Shown in pieces: positions 25,934-34,589 of a stretch of 48,503 nt of DNA. This DNA comes from Bacteroidales bacterium (GTDB taxonomy: Bacteria; Bacteroidota; Bacteroidia; Bacteroidales; UBA932). The notes under the pieces are model-generated. The model saw only the letters and a program-made list of their open reading frames with translations. It ran no database searches and was not told the DNA's origin. A program made the position numbers and the translations under genes. The first letter of the stretch is position 1. Each line of letters starts with the position of its first letter. The stretch lies in NCBI GenBank assembly GCA_024402025.1, contig JAKSJY010000002.1:1-48503 (forward strand), read 5' to 3'.

Positions 25934-26931
25934 TTGTTTTTGCATACAGTTTCGTTTTGTGGCTTCTGCTTCTTGTCCCGGCAATCCCGGCAGTTTATGC
26001 GATTGCCCTCAGGGCCCGCCGCAGAAGGATTCTCGAGTTCGGGGACGAGAAACTCGTGGGTGAACTTATGCCACATTACAGCAGGGCCAAGGGTTGGGTG
26101 AGGATTTCCCTCTTCACCCTTGCGTTCGCTTTCTTTGTCATAGGACTCTCAAGGCCCCAGATTGGCGCAAAGGTCAGCGAGAAGGAGACGAAGGGGGCCG
26201 AAATAATGATATGCCTGGACGTCTCGAATTCTATGCTTGCCCGGGACTATTCTCCCGACAGGCTTGGAAGGGCCAAACTTGCGATTTCTTCCCTCGTGGA
26301 CAAACTCCGCGAAGACCGTATAGGTCTGATCATATTTGCCGGGAGCTCCTTTGTCCAGCTCCCCATCACCACGGACTACGTCTCGGCGAAGATGTTCCTC
26401 AACTCGATAGATGCGGGATCCATTCCGGTGCAGGGTACTGCCATAGGGGATGCGATAATGACGGCGGCAAGGAGTTTCAGCGCGCAGAGCGAGAAGAGCC
26501 GTGTCATCATCCTCATTACGGATGGTGAAAACCACGAAGACGATGCCGTTGCCGCTGCGAAACAGGCGGCCGATGCCGGAATCCGCATATACGCCATCGG
26601 CGTCGGTTCCACCGCCGGTGAACCCATACCGGTAAACGGAGAACTGCTGAAAGACAAGAACGGGGAGATCGTGGTGACCAGACTTGACGAGGAAAGCCTG
26701 AGGAAGGTTGCCAAGGCGGGCAACGGCGCATATATCCACGCCGGGATGGAGGAATTCGGACTCAATCCCATAATCGACGATATACGTTCTATGGAGGGAG
26801 AGACGTTCAAGTCGGTGGTCTTCGAGGAGTTCGACGAGCAGTATATGTATTTCTTTGCGATTGCACTGCTGCTTCTGGTGGTGGAGATGCTGCTTGGAGA
26901 AAGGAAACCTGACAGAAAATTGTTCAAGTGA
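25930..26931 (+). CDS. batB: BatB, VWA-domain membrane protein
   Basis: Paralogue of BatA, 333 residues. N-terminal helix (about 5-25), second helix (about 57-75), then VWA with MIDAS LDVSNSMLARDYSPDRLGRA, PITTDYVSA and TDGENHEDD. The C-terminal membrane helix is YMYFFAIALLLLVVEMLL. Both BatA and BatB keep all metal-coordinating positions, so both may bind ligands. Couplings ATGA (upstream) and TGATG (downstream) show tight co-translation. Confidence 0.92.
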   Translation: MIVFAYSFVLWLLLLVPAIPAVYAIALRARRRRILEFGDEKLVGELMPHYSRAKGWVRISLFTLAFAFFVIGLSRPQIGAKVSEKETKGAEIMICLDVSNSMLARDYSPDRLGRAKLAISSLVDKLREDRIGLIIFAGSSFVQLPITTDYVSAKMFLNSIDAGSIPVQGTAIGDAIMTAARSFSAQSEKSRVIILITDGENHEDDAVAAAKQAADAGIRIYAIGVGSTAGEPIPVNGELLKDKNGEIVVTRLDEESLRKVAKAGNGAYIHAGMEEFGLNPIIDDIRSMEGETFKSVVFEEFDEQYMYFFAIALLLLVVEMLLGERKPDRKLFK

Positions 26932-27623
26932 TGAGAAAGTTTCTGACATTTTGCATACTGTTTCTGACTGTGACATCCGCTTTCGCCCAGAGCGATGTCA
27001 GGCCGGTGCGCAGCGGCAACCGCAAGTTCAAGTCCGGGAATTTCCGCAAGGCTGAATTGGATTACAGGCGGGCGATCGTCGAGGATTCCACTTCAGTGGC
27101 CGCCACCTATGACCTTGCGTCCTCGCTTTACAGGCAGAATGATTTCGACGGTGCCGGAAAGACCCTGTCAAAGATAGGGGATGAGGCGCTGGAAGCATCG
27201 CGGCATTCGGCAAAGATTCATTTCAACCGCGGGGACGTGGCGTTGCAGAAGAAAGATTATGCTACTGCGGTGAAGGAATTCAAGGCGGCTCTTCTCGAAA
27301 CGCCTGAAGATATGGATGCGAAAGAGAACTACATATACGCGAAACTGATGCTGGAGGACCAGCAGAACCGGCAGGACCCGCAGCCTCAGCAGAACGATGA
27401 AAACAACAATGACAATAAGGACAATCAGGAAAACCAGCCCCAGCCGCAGCCTCAAGGGGATGACAATCAGGAGGAGGCGCAGCCTCAGCAGCAGAAGATG
27501 TCACCCCAGCAGGCACAGCAGATTCTGAAAGCGATCCAGGCCAAGGAGAAGGAGACCCAGGACAAGGTTGACAAGGAGAAGGCCGAGGCTCTGAAGTCCA
27601 GACAGAAAGACAAGAATTGGTAA
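26931..27623 (+). CDS. batC: BatC, TPR protein
   Basis: 230 residues, exported (MRKFLTFCILFLTVTSAFAQ). TPR motifs occupy about 22-150 (RSGNRKFKSGNFRKAELDYRRA, HFNRGDVALQKKDYATAVKEFKAALLE). A long disordered C-terminal tail rich in Gln, Asn and Pro follows, then a charged helix (AQQILKAIQAKEKETQDKVDKEK). Presumed periplasmic scaffold for the BatA/BatB complex. Stop and next start overlap (TAATG). Role in aerotolerance is known for B. fragilis; the mechanism is not. Confidence 0.9.
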   Translation: MRKFLTFCILFLTVTSAFAQSDVRPVRSGNRKFKSGNFRKAELDYRRAIVEDSTSVAATYDLASSLYRQNDFDGAGKTLSKIGDEALEASRHSAKIHFNRGDVALQKKDYATAVKEFKAALLETPEDMDAKENYIYAKLMLEDQQNRQDPQPQQNDENNNDNKDNQENQPQPQPQGDDNQEEAQPQQQKMSPQQAQQILKAIQAKEKETQDKVDKEKAEALKSRQKDKNW

Positions 27624-30205
27624 TGAAGAAGATAATTTCCGTATTGTTTTGTGCTGCTGTGGCCATATCGGTATGGGCACAGGACATCATAATGGTGCAG
27701 GCCCCCGAGGTGGTCGGCTGCGGCGAACAGTTCAACATCGTATTTACCATAGAAGGGGAAAAACCGACCGATTTCAACTGGCAGCCAGATTCCGAGTTCA
27801 ACGTGCTCTGGGGCCCGCAGGCCGGGACCAGCTCCTCGGTGACGATCATCAATGGCAAGACCACCCGCTCTTCCACAACTTCCTACACATATGTGGTCGA
27901 GATTCAGGATGAAGGCACTTTCTCCATCCCGCAGGCATCTGCAAAAGTGAAAGGGAAGAGCATTTCCTCAAGTCCCCGCAGCATACGGGTGGTGAAGTCC
28001 GGATCGTCCTCGCCTTCGCAGGGCTCTTCCGAAAGGGCCGGTTCCACGGGGACGGTAGATTCCGGCGACCTTTTCCTGAGAATGTCGGTATCCAAAAGAA
28101 ATGTCATTGTCGGGGAACCTGTGATTGCGGAAATAAAGCTGTATCAGAGAGTGAACATCGCCGGTTTCGAAGACGTGCATTTCCCGACCTTCGACGGCTT
28201 CTGGAGCCAGGAAGTTGAAACTCCGTCCAACATCGAGTTCCATCGTGAGACGGTAGGCTCCGAAATCTACAACGCCGCAGTTCTCCGTTCCTACAGGTTG
28301 ATTCCCCAGCAGAAGGGCGAACTGACCATCGACCCGGCGGAACTCGTATGCCTTGTCAACGTGAGATCCCAGGGCTCCGGCAGCGGAAGCCTGTTCGATT
28401 CGTTCTTCGAGTCCGACTACAGGACCATACGCAAGAGGATTGCATCCCATCCTCTGACTCTCAACGTGTCCCCGCTTCCCGCCGGTGCTCCGGCAAGTTT
28501 CTGCGGAGGCGTCGGAAAGTATTCGATGGAGGCCTACCTTACGAGGGATTCTCTTTCGGCCCACGAGGCTGCATCCTTGATAGTCAAGGTGACGGGCTCC
28601 GGCAACACCATGCTTCTCGAAGCCCCGAAGATTTCATTTCCTCCCGATTTCGAGACCTATGACGTAAAGACCACGGAGAATGGCGCGACAAAGACCTTCG
28701 AGTATCCTTTCATCCCCAGGAGTCCCGGAAAATTCTCATTCCGGCCTGTGGAATTCAGTTGGTTCGACATCGACTCACGCACATACAGGACGTCGTCTTC
28801 TCCGTCCATGGAGATAACCGTTTCTCCCGGTGCGAATGCCGGAAATTATTCGGGACCGTCTTCGCAGACCTTTACCGGTGTCGCAGGCAGGGATGTGCGC
28901 GATATCGGCTCGGACATACGTTTCATATCCACAAAAGTTCCGGCGTTCCGCGAACCCGGCCGTTTTTTCGTATGGTCGGTGCCGTTCTGTGTGGCGGCTG
29001 CGTTCATGCTGCTTCTCGCCATTGTGGTGCTTCTTGTGGTCGGCAGGGTCAGGGCCACCCGTTCCGACGTAGCTGCCACGCGTACAAAGGCTGCATCCAA
29101 GATGGCCGCAAAGAGATTGTCGTCGGCGGAAGATTACCTGAAGAGGAATCTGTATTCCGCCTTCTATGAAGAATTGCACCGGGCCCTTGTCGGGTTTGCC
29201 GCAGACAAGCTCAACATCAGCCAGTCGGAGCAGAACAAGGATAACATCGCTGACGGCTTCAGACGGGCCGGAGTCCCGGAAGACACGGTTGCGTCCTACA
29301 TATCCATCCTCGATGCGTGCGAATTCGCGCGCTACTCCCCGTCCGGCAGCAATGACGCGATGGCCGCACATTACAGTGAGGCCGCCGGACTCATATCATC
29401 CATCGATGCTGTAATGAAACGTTCAAGGACCTCAAGAAAGGCGTTGGTGCCGATTGTCACAGCGCTGATACTTTCCATTCCTGCGTCTTCCTTTGCCGCA
29501 GACGACCTGCCCGGAATATGGAGCGCGGGTTGCGATGCATATTCCGCCGGCAATCCTGAATCCGCATTGACGGAATGGAGGAAGATCGAGGCCGGAGGGA
29601 GCGTAAGTCCTTCGCTCTACTACAATATGGGATGTGCATTCTTCAAGACAGGGGACCTCTCGCATTCCGTGCTTTATTTCGAAAGGGCGCTGAAACTCGA
29701 TCCGTCTTACGAAGATGCCAGGGCGAATCTGGATTATGTGAGCACCTTCCTTCAGGACAGGATTGAAGCCGTCCCGGAATTTTTCCTCGCAAGCTGGGTA
29801 AGGTCTTTGCGCAATTCCCTGCCGAGTGATTCCTGGGCGGTACTTGCACTTGTATTCTTCGCCGCATTCCTTGCCGGGGCTGTTATTTTCCTTCTTTCGG
29901 GACGACGCGGAAGAACCGGAAGACTCGGATTCTTCTCATCCGTTGCCGCCGTACTGCTTTCGGCACTTTTCGTGTCCTTCTCCTCAAGGGAACGCAGGGA
30001 AGCTTCTGACGAGTGCTATGCAGTGATCGTTTCCGGCGTCAGTGCGGTGCGCAGCGCGCCGGATTCGAATACCGGAACCGACCTTTTCGTCTTGCATGAA
30101 GGGACCAAGGTGGAAATTATCGACAGCATAGGAGAATGGGACAACATTTCACTCCCGGACGGACGCCAGGGATGGATTATCCGAAAAGAAATCGAAATAA
30201 TTTGA
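27623..30205 (+). CDS. BatD-BatE fusion protein
   Basis: 860 residues. BatD half: signal peptide (MKKIISVLFCAAVAISVWAQ), beta-sandwich repeats (25-430), a transmembrane helix (about 448-475) and a cytoplasmic helical segment (to about 597). BatE half: a second signal-like segment (605-626), TPR repeats (YYNMGCAFFKTGDLSHSVLYFERALKL), two membrane helices (about 742-795) and a C-terminal SH3-like domain ending WIIRKEIEII. In B. fragilis BatD and BatE are separate proteins. No stop codon separates them here, and the frame is clean. An in-frame ATG at 29414 could still start a free BatE. Confidence 0.88.
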   Translation: MKKIISVLFCAAVAISVWAQDIIMVQAPEVVGCGEQFNIVFTIEGEKPTDFNWQPDSEFNVLWGPQAGTSSSVTIINGKTTRSSTTSYTYVVEIQDEGTFSIPQASAKVKGKSISSSPRSIRVVKSGSSSPSQGSSERAGSTGTVDSGDLFLRMSVSKRNVIVGEPVIAEIKLYQRVNIAGFEDVHFPTFDGFWSQEVETPSNIEFHRETVGSEIYNAAVLRSYRLIPQQKGELTIDPAELVCLVNVRSQGSGSGSLFDSFFESDYRTIRKRIASHPLTLNVSPLPAGAPASFCGGVGKYSMEAYLTRDSLSAHEAASLIVKVTGSGNTMLLEAPKISFPPDFETYDVKTTENGATKTFEYPFIPRSPGKFSFRPVEFSWFDIDSRTYRTSSSPSMEITVSPGANAGNYSGPSSQTFTGVAGRDVRDIGSDIRFISTKVPAFREPGRFFVWSVPFCVAAAFMLLLAIVVLLVVGRVRATRSDVAATRTKAASKMAAKRLSSAEDYLKRNLYSAFYEELHRALVGFAADKLNISQSEQNKDNIADGFRRAGVPEDTVASYISILDACEFARYSPSGSNDAMAAHYSEAAGLISSIDAVMKRSRTSRKALVPIVTALILSIPASSFAADDLPGIWSAGCDAYSAGNPESALTEWRKIEAGGSVSPSLYYNMGCAFFKTGDLSHSVLYFERALKLDPSYEDARANLDYVSTFLQDRIEAVPEFFLASWVRSLRNSLPSDSWAVLALVFFAAFLAGAVIFLLSGRRGRTGRLGFFSSVAAVLLSALFVSFSSRERREASDECYAVIVSGVSAVRSAPDSNTGTDLFVLHEGTKVEIIDSIGEWDNISLPDGRQGWIIRKEIEII
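29414..30205 (+). other. batE: possible internal start giving a free BatE
   Basis: ATG at 29414 (residue 598 of the fusion) begins MKRSRTSRKALVPIV and a textbook signal peptide ending ASSFA. From here the product would be 263 residues, the usual size of a separate BatE. This is probably the ancestral batE start after loss of the batD stop codon. Whether it is still used cannot be seen from sequence. Confidence 0.4.
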
Positions 30206-30232
30206 TAATTTGAAAAAAAGTGACTATATTTG
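30201..30232 (+). promoter_or_regulatory. ompA promoter
   Basis: TTTG (30201-30204, overlapping the batDE stop codon) is followed after 20 bases by TATATTTG (30225-30232). This is the best match in the window to the Bacteroidota consensus in both boxes and spacing. The transcript would start near 30239, giving an A-rich leader of about 36 bases. Confidence 0.78.
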
Positions 30233-30274
30233 CAGCTTGAAAAAGAAAAAACATATAATCATTCAATAACAATT

Positions 30275-31390
30275 ATGAAAATCAAAAGTTTTGTTATCGC
30301 AGCTGCGCTTCTCGTTTCTACAAGCGCATTTGCTGAAAGTGTTGTAACCAACAATTTTGGTTCAAACTGGTTTGTCGGTGTAGGTGGTGGCATCAATATG
30401 GTCGCTGACGGTCTATACGCAGGAAACCTGACAACAGGTACCGGTTTCGGCATTGATGCAAATATCGGAAAGTGGTTCACACCTGCAGTCGGAGCACGTA
30501 TCGACTACAACGGATTCCAGACAAAATTCGACGATGCTACACAGAAGAGCCATCTTATCGGAATTTCTGTTCTTTGGGATGTTCTCAATACTTTCGGTGA
30601 GTACAAACCCAACCGCATCGTCAGCGTCGTTCCTTATCTCCAGGCTGATTATGTGCTCGCCAATATCCGCGGTGCGGGAATCGGAGCAGGTATCCAGTTC
30701 CCTGTACGTCTTTGCAATAATTTCTACATCGTTCCCGATGCACATTTCCTTTTCACTAATGACGGTGTGTTCACAAGTACTACGAATCCCGGTTATTTCG
30801 GTTTCCTCAATGCTACCCTGGGGCTCCAGTACCGTTTCGGAAAGAGAACCGATTTCGTGACTGCTGCTGCACTCACAGCTCCTCTCGCAGTAGCTGTAGC
30901 TGAGGCTGAGGCTGCAAAGCAGGAGGCTGAGGCTGCTCTTCAGGCTGCAACAGCAGAGAAGGAAGAGGCTGTAAAGGCTAAGGAAGAACTCAAGGCTGAG
31001 AACGAGACACTTTCCAATGAGCTCGCTACAGCTGCCGCTCAGAATGCAGCTATCGTTGAGAACCTTATGGGAACAACATCATGCGTTTATTTCGAGATTG
31101 GTCAGGCTACTCTCAGTGCAAAGGAACTCGCACATCTTGATTACATCGTAAAGACAAAGATCGGTCAGTGCAAGAACCTTACATTCACAGTTGCCGGCAA
31201 CGCCGACAAGAACACAGGTTCCAAGGCTCGCAACAACCAGCTTTCAAAGCAGAGGGCTAACTACATCGTGAAGCTCCTTACCACAAAGTATGGTCTTTGC
31301 AAGGATCAGTTCGAGGTTGTTGTAAATGGTGGCAACAACGTTTACAAGCCTATCGAGCTCAACCGCGCCGTTATGATCGACGTCAAATAA
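30275..31390 (+). CDS. ompA: OmpA-family outer-membrane protein
   Basis: 371 residues. Signal peptide MKIKSFVIAAALLVSTSAFA, an eight-strand-type barrel (about 22-205), an Ala/Glu/Lys-rich coiled coil (about 210-265) and a peptidoglycan-binding OmpA domain (VYFEIGQATLS, TVAGNADKNTGS, LSKQRANYIVK). It anchors the outer membrane to the cell wall. I start at ATG 30275 because the upstream TTG (30230) lies inside the promoter box. Codons are strongly biased to GCT, ACA, CGT and similar, unlike the C/G-ending neighbours, which indicates high expression. Own promoter upstream, strong terminator downstream. Confidence 0.95.
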   Translation: MKIKSFVIAAALLVSTSAFAESVVTNNFGSNWFVGVGGGINMVADGLYAGNLTTGTGFGIDANIGKWFTPAVGARIDYNGFQTKFDDATQKSHLIGISVLWDVLNTFGEYKPNRIVSVVPYLQADYVLANIRGAGIGAGIQFPVRLCNNFYIVPDAHFLFTNDGVFTSTTNPGYFGFLNATLGLQYRFGKRTDFVTAAALTAPLAVAVAEAEAAKQEAEAALQAATAEKEEAVKAKEELKAENETLSNELATAAAQNAAIVENLMGTTSCVYFEIGQATLSAKELAHLDYIVKTKIGQCKNLTFTVAGNADKNTGSKARNNQLSKQRANYIVKLLTTKYGLCKDQFEVVVNGGNNVYKPIELNRAVMIDVK

Positions 31391-31410
31391 TTTCGACGAA
31401 GATATTTCAT

Positions 31411-31445
31411 AAAAAACCTGCAGTCTCAAGGCTGCAGGTTTTTTT
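31411..31445. terminator. bidirectional terminator between ompA and truA
   Basis: AAAAAACCTGCAG (31411-31423) pairs perfectly with CTGCAGGTTTTTT (31432-31444) around an 8-base loop. T-runs follow on both strands, so it serves ompA (plus) and truA (minus). Confidence 0.9.
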
Positions 31446-31457
31446 ATTTTCGTATGA

Positions 31458-32225
31458 TTATTTGTATTTGATCCCTGTCAGGAAGAGTGCGTGTCCCGGA
31501 ACGGATTCTCCCGCATTGCAGCGGTTCTTCGAATCGATAAGAACTGATATCGATTCGGGCGTGCGCTTCCCCCGACCGACTTCCAGAAGAGTACCGACGA
31601 TGGCGCGTACCATATTCCGAAGAAACCTGTCGGCGCTGATTCTGAACATCCAGTACGAGGCTTCCTTGCTACTATGTGCGCATACGGTCGGAGTGTAAGG
31701 ATACCAGTGTGCTTCGCTGACGGTGCATATGGATGTCCTGTTGTCGGAGCCGGTCTTTTCGAAACAGGAAAAATCGTGCTTCCCAAGTATGAGCTCGGCC
31801 GCCTTGTTCATTGCATCGAAATCCAACTCAGGGTATGCGTATCTGTAAGAGTAGTTCTCTACGAACGGATCCTTGCTCCTATGGATATAATAGGTGTATT
31901 CCCTGCGGACTGCATCGAATCTGGAATTGAACCCGTCAATGCAGTCTTCGACCGAATGGATGCATATCGAATCGGGAAGGATGGCGTTCAATTTGCGGGT
32001 GAACTCTTCCAAATCGTCAATGGCGGCCACGGTTTCGAAATCCGCCACATATCCTATGGCAGACACTCCCGTGTCCGTCCTCCCGGCTCCGGTGACTGTG
32101 ATGTCCCGTCGCAGCAGGGTGGACAGCCCGCTTTCGAGTTTCTGCTGAACGCTGGGCGCGTCATTCTGTCTCTGCCATCCGCAGAAGTCGCTTCCGTTGT
32201 AGGATAGGGTTATCTTGTAGTGCAT
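31458..32225 (-). CDS. truA: tRNA pseudouridine synthase A
   Basis: Isomerises U38-U40 in tRNA anticodon arms. 255 residues. Catalytic motif GAGRTDTGVSA (Asp nucleophile in RTD), N-terminal YNGSDFCGWQRQ, RREYTYYIHR and the C-terminal RFLRNMVRAIVGTLLEVGRG are all present. Its start lies 16 bases inside the folC 3' end, so it is the second gene of a folC-truA operon, ending before the shared terminator. Confidence 0.95.
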   Translation of the reverse strand: MHYKITLSYNGSDFCGWQRQNDAPSVQQKLESGLSTLLRRDITVTGAGRTDTGVSAIGYVADFETVAAIDDLEEFTRKLNAILPDSICIHSVEDCIDGFNSRFDAVRREYTYYIHRSKDPFVENYSYRYAYPELDFDAMNKAAELILGKHDFSCFEKTGSDNRTSICTVSEAHWYPYTPTVCAHSSKEASYWMFRISADRFLRNMVRAIVGTLLEVGRGKRTPESISVLIDSKNRCNAGESVPGHALFLTGIKYK

Positions 32226-33484
32226 AATTCGGGTAGTGCCTCGGCAACGACAAAAGTACTCCCTCCGACATAGATCATAGGGCTTGCGGCCGAATCGGTT
32301 TCAGTGATTTTCTTACAATGCTCCACGGCTGTCCGGAGTGCCTGACTGACACTTGGAGCTTCGCTCAGGACAAGGTCTGGACGAAGGCGCCGGAGAGTGC
32401 CGTGCAGTTTTTTGACCGGGAGCGCGCGGGGCGTTGCCGGTGCACAAAGTATATACTCGGCATCCTTCGGCATCAGCCCCGAAATTCCTTCGAGGTCTTT
32501 GTCGGCCATTATGCCGTAGACGACAACCAACGGCCGTCCGGATTTTTCCAGCATTCCGAAATTCCCTTCAAGTGCCGCGGGATTGTGGCCTATGTCGCAG
32601 ATGACTTCGAAGCCGCCGAGACTGTATCTTTCCCACCTGGCCTGCAGCCCGGTGATGGAGGCATAATCGGTCAGCGCTTCCGCTTGCGGCCGCGCTCCGG
32701 CAAGGACGAGGGCCATCGCCGCCGTACGGCAGGCCGAACGCAGCCTCGGGTCGGTGAAGGCATCCTCGGCCGGTGATGGACCGTAGTCTTCCGCGAAATG
32801 CAGGGGGCATCCTGCAAGATGTGCGCAGTTTTCGAATACGCCGACAGTCTCCTCATCTCTCCCCCATACCACTGCCGGGATGCCGGGCTTGAATATTCCG
32901 GCTTTTTCAGACGCTATTCCGGCCCTGGTGTTTCCAAGCATTGCGCAGTGGTCGAGACCTATGCTGGTCACTACCGACACTGCCGGAGTGATTATGTTGG
33001 TGGAATCCAGCCTGCCGCCGAGCCCGACTTCTATTACGGCATAATCGACTTGTTGCCTGTCAAACCACCAGAATGCCATTCCCGTGGTGATTTCGAAAAA
33101 AGAAAGGGATTCCATTTCCCGGCTGAGTTCCGCGTCCCCTTCCAGAAAATCCAGGACATCTTCCTTAGGAATCATCCTGAAACTTTTCCCTTCCACTACC
33201 TTTATTCTCTCGCGGAAGTCCAGAAGGTGCGGGGAAGTGTATAGACCGACTTTCGCCCCGCTTTGCGCCAGACAGGCCGCAATCATCGAGCAGACAGTGC
33301 CCTTCCCGTTGGTGCCGGCTACGTGGAAGCATCTGAACTTTTTCCAGGGACTGCCCAGTTTTTTGTCGAATGACTCCATCGATCCGATCCCCGACTTGTA
33401 GGAACGCGGACCGAAACCTGAGACCTGGACGCTCGGGTGCCGTTCGAAAATTCCGCTGATTATGGAGTCGTAGTCCTTCTGCAT
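32210..33484 (-). CDS. folC: folylpolyglutamate / dihydrofolate synthase
   Basis: Adds glutamate to (dihydro)folate; Mur-ligase fold, about 424 residues. P-loop GTNGKGTVCSMIAA, TSPHLLDFRERIKV, VEVGLGGRLDSTNII, SIGLDHCAMLGNT (with the metal-binding His) and the C-terminal DIGHNPAALEGN are visible. ATG 33484 is chosen over a TTG at 33499, because the -7 box (33497-33504) overlaps the longer start. The promoter interlocks with that of the divergent gene at 33529. Confidence 0.93.
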   Translation of the reverse strand: MQKDYDSIISGIFERHPSVQVSGFGPRSYKSGIGSMESFDKKLGSPWKKFRCFHVAGTNGKGTVCSMIAACLAQSGAKVGLYTSPHLLDFRERIKVVEGKSFRMIPKEDVLDFLEGDAELSREMESLSFFEITTGMAFWWFDRQQVDYAVIEVGLGGRLDSTNIITPAVSVVTSIGLDHCAMLGNTRAGIASEKAGIFKPGIPAVVWGRDEETVGVFENCAHLAGCPLHFAEDYGPSPAEDAFTDPRLRSACRTAAMALVLAGARPQAEALTDYASITGLQARWERYSLGGFEVICDIGHNPAALEGNFGMLEKSGRPLVVVYGIMADKDLEGISGLMPKDAEYILCAPATPRALPVKKLHGTLRRLRPDLVLSEAPSVSQALRTAVEHCKKITETDSAASPMIYVGGSTFVVAEALPELCTTR

Positions 33485-33514
33485 TGTTTTACATTTCAAA
33501 AATAGTTATTTTTG
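33484..33514 (+). promoter_or_regulatory. promoter of the AIR synthase-related gene
   Basis: TTG at 33484-33486 (within the folC start region) and TATTTTTG at 33507-33514, 20 bases apart, 14 bases before the ATG at 33529. It interlocks with the divergent folC promoter: the two -7 boxes form CAAAAATA-GT-TATTTTTG. Confidence 0.6.
33497..33504 (-). promoter_or_regulatory. -7 box (TATTTTTG) of folC-truA
   Basis: TATTTTTG on the minus strand, 12 bases before the folC ATG at 33484, and two bases from the -7 box of the divergent gene. No -33 TTTG is evident. Confidence 0.55.
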
Positions 33515-33528
33515 GAAGAATTTAGGAT

Positions 33529-34536
33529 ATGGCAAAGGAAAAGTCACTTCTCAACTCGAGATACATCATCGACGGCGAGCCTCAGGAACTCCCTCCTTCG
33601 AGGATTCTGGGAGATGTGCAGAGTCCCGTTTCGGAGGGCACGATAGTGGACGAATCCCTGGACCCGGCGCCGGGAGGGCAGAGCTATGACCCTTGTGCGA
33701 TAGACGGATACTATGACGGCCTTTCAGGTCTGAAAAGGGCCTTTCCTTTCGCTTTCCCGGGCCAATATACCAGACAGTCCGTGGCTTCGGCCCTTCTCGA
33801 TGCCATATGGTCCAAGGGACATTTCGTATTGGACGACCTGTCGCTGAAGGCCAAATGGAGATGGCGCGATGAGGGTGTGGGTACCCTTGCGGCGTTCTAC
33901 CGCAGTGTGCAGGCCTGCTGCGAATATGCGGATTCCCTCTCGCTTTCCCCGAGCACATTCGATTTTTCGTCGGGAGCTTGCAGTTTCAGCGTGAAGGCTT
34001 CCGGATGCCAGACATCCAGGGCGGTACCCGGAAAAATGGTCAGGGACAGCAGCTCCTGGATCGTATATATCCCTTTCGACCCTTCCGCTTTCAGGCTCGG
34101 AGGTTCGCTTCTTGCACAAAGTCTCAACATAGGCGGGGGCACGGCTCCCGAGACCGATGATGCGGATTATTTCATGGACTGCTATGAGGTGGTCCGGGAA
34201 CTTGTCGAGGATGGAGTGGCGCTCAGCGGGGCGACCGTGGGGGAGGGAGGCCTGATGTCTGCACTGAAGAGTATGAAATGCGGGATGACGATCGACGTGG
34301 CCGATATGATGAAGGCATATCCCGGAAGTGATGTGGTGCGTCTGCTCTTTGCGGAGGTGCCGGGTGCCGTGGTGCAGATAGATGACAATGACTTCGATTA
34401 TCTCGATGCCGAACTGCTGCTTCAGGATGTGCTGTATTTTCCTCTCGGACATCCCGATGACAGGGGCGGTGAAATCAACATAAAACCCTGGGAAAAGACG
34501 GGGATTGAAAATATTCTGGCATCCTTACTCAGGTAA
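33529..34536 (+). CDS. AIR synthase-related protein derived from PurL (probable pseudoenzyme)
   Basis: 335 residues, soluble, no signal. The C-terminal half strongly recalls the AIRS-C domain of PurL (FGAM synthase): RLGGSLLAQSLN (189-200), APETDDADYF (206-215), VRELVEDGVALSGATVGEGGL (222-242) and LLFAEVPGAVVQI (272-284). In PurL the third block reads like HDxSDGGL. Here the His and Asp positions are lost (GATVGEGGL), so phosphoribosyl catalysis seems unlikely. The N-terminal part (1-130) is not recognised but carries acidic low-complexity sequence. Its start is set by the box at 33507. Function unknown. It could regulate or scaffold purine synthesis. Confidence 0.72.
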   Translation: MAKEKSLLNSRYIIDGEPQELPPSRILGDVQSPVSEGTIVDESLDPAPGGQSYDPCAIDGYYDGLSGLKRAFPFAFPGQYTRQSVASALLDAIWSKGHFVLDDLSLKAKWRWRDEGVGTLAAFYRSVQACCEYADSLSLSPSTFDFSSGACSFSVKASGCQTSRAVPGKMVRDSSSWIVYIPFDPSAFRLGGSLLAQSLNIGGGTAPETDDADYFMDCYEVVRELVEDGVALSGATVGEGGLMSALKSMKCGMTIDVADMMKAYPGSDVVRLLFAEVPGAVVQIDDNDFDYLDAELLLQDVLYFPLGHPDDRGGEINIKPWEKTGIENILASLLR

Positions 34537-34549
34537 AGCAAAAATTTTG

Positions 34550-34566
34550 TATCTTCGCGGCGCGAA
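34550..34566 (+). promoter_or_regulatory. ppdK -7 region with an inverted repeat
   Basis: TATCTTCG (34550-34557) resembles the -7 box with C at its seventh position. TTCGC (34554-34558) and GCGAA (34562-34566) form an inverted repeat that overlaps the box and the likely start site near 34564. No -33 TTTG at the standard distance. Confidence 0.4.
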
Positions 34567-34589
34567 AAAATCAAGTAAACTTCAATAAT

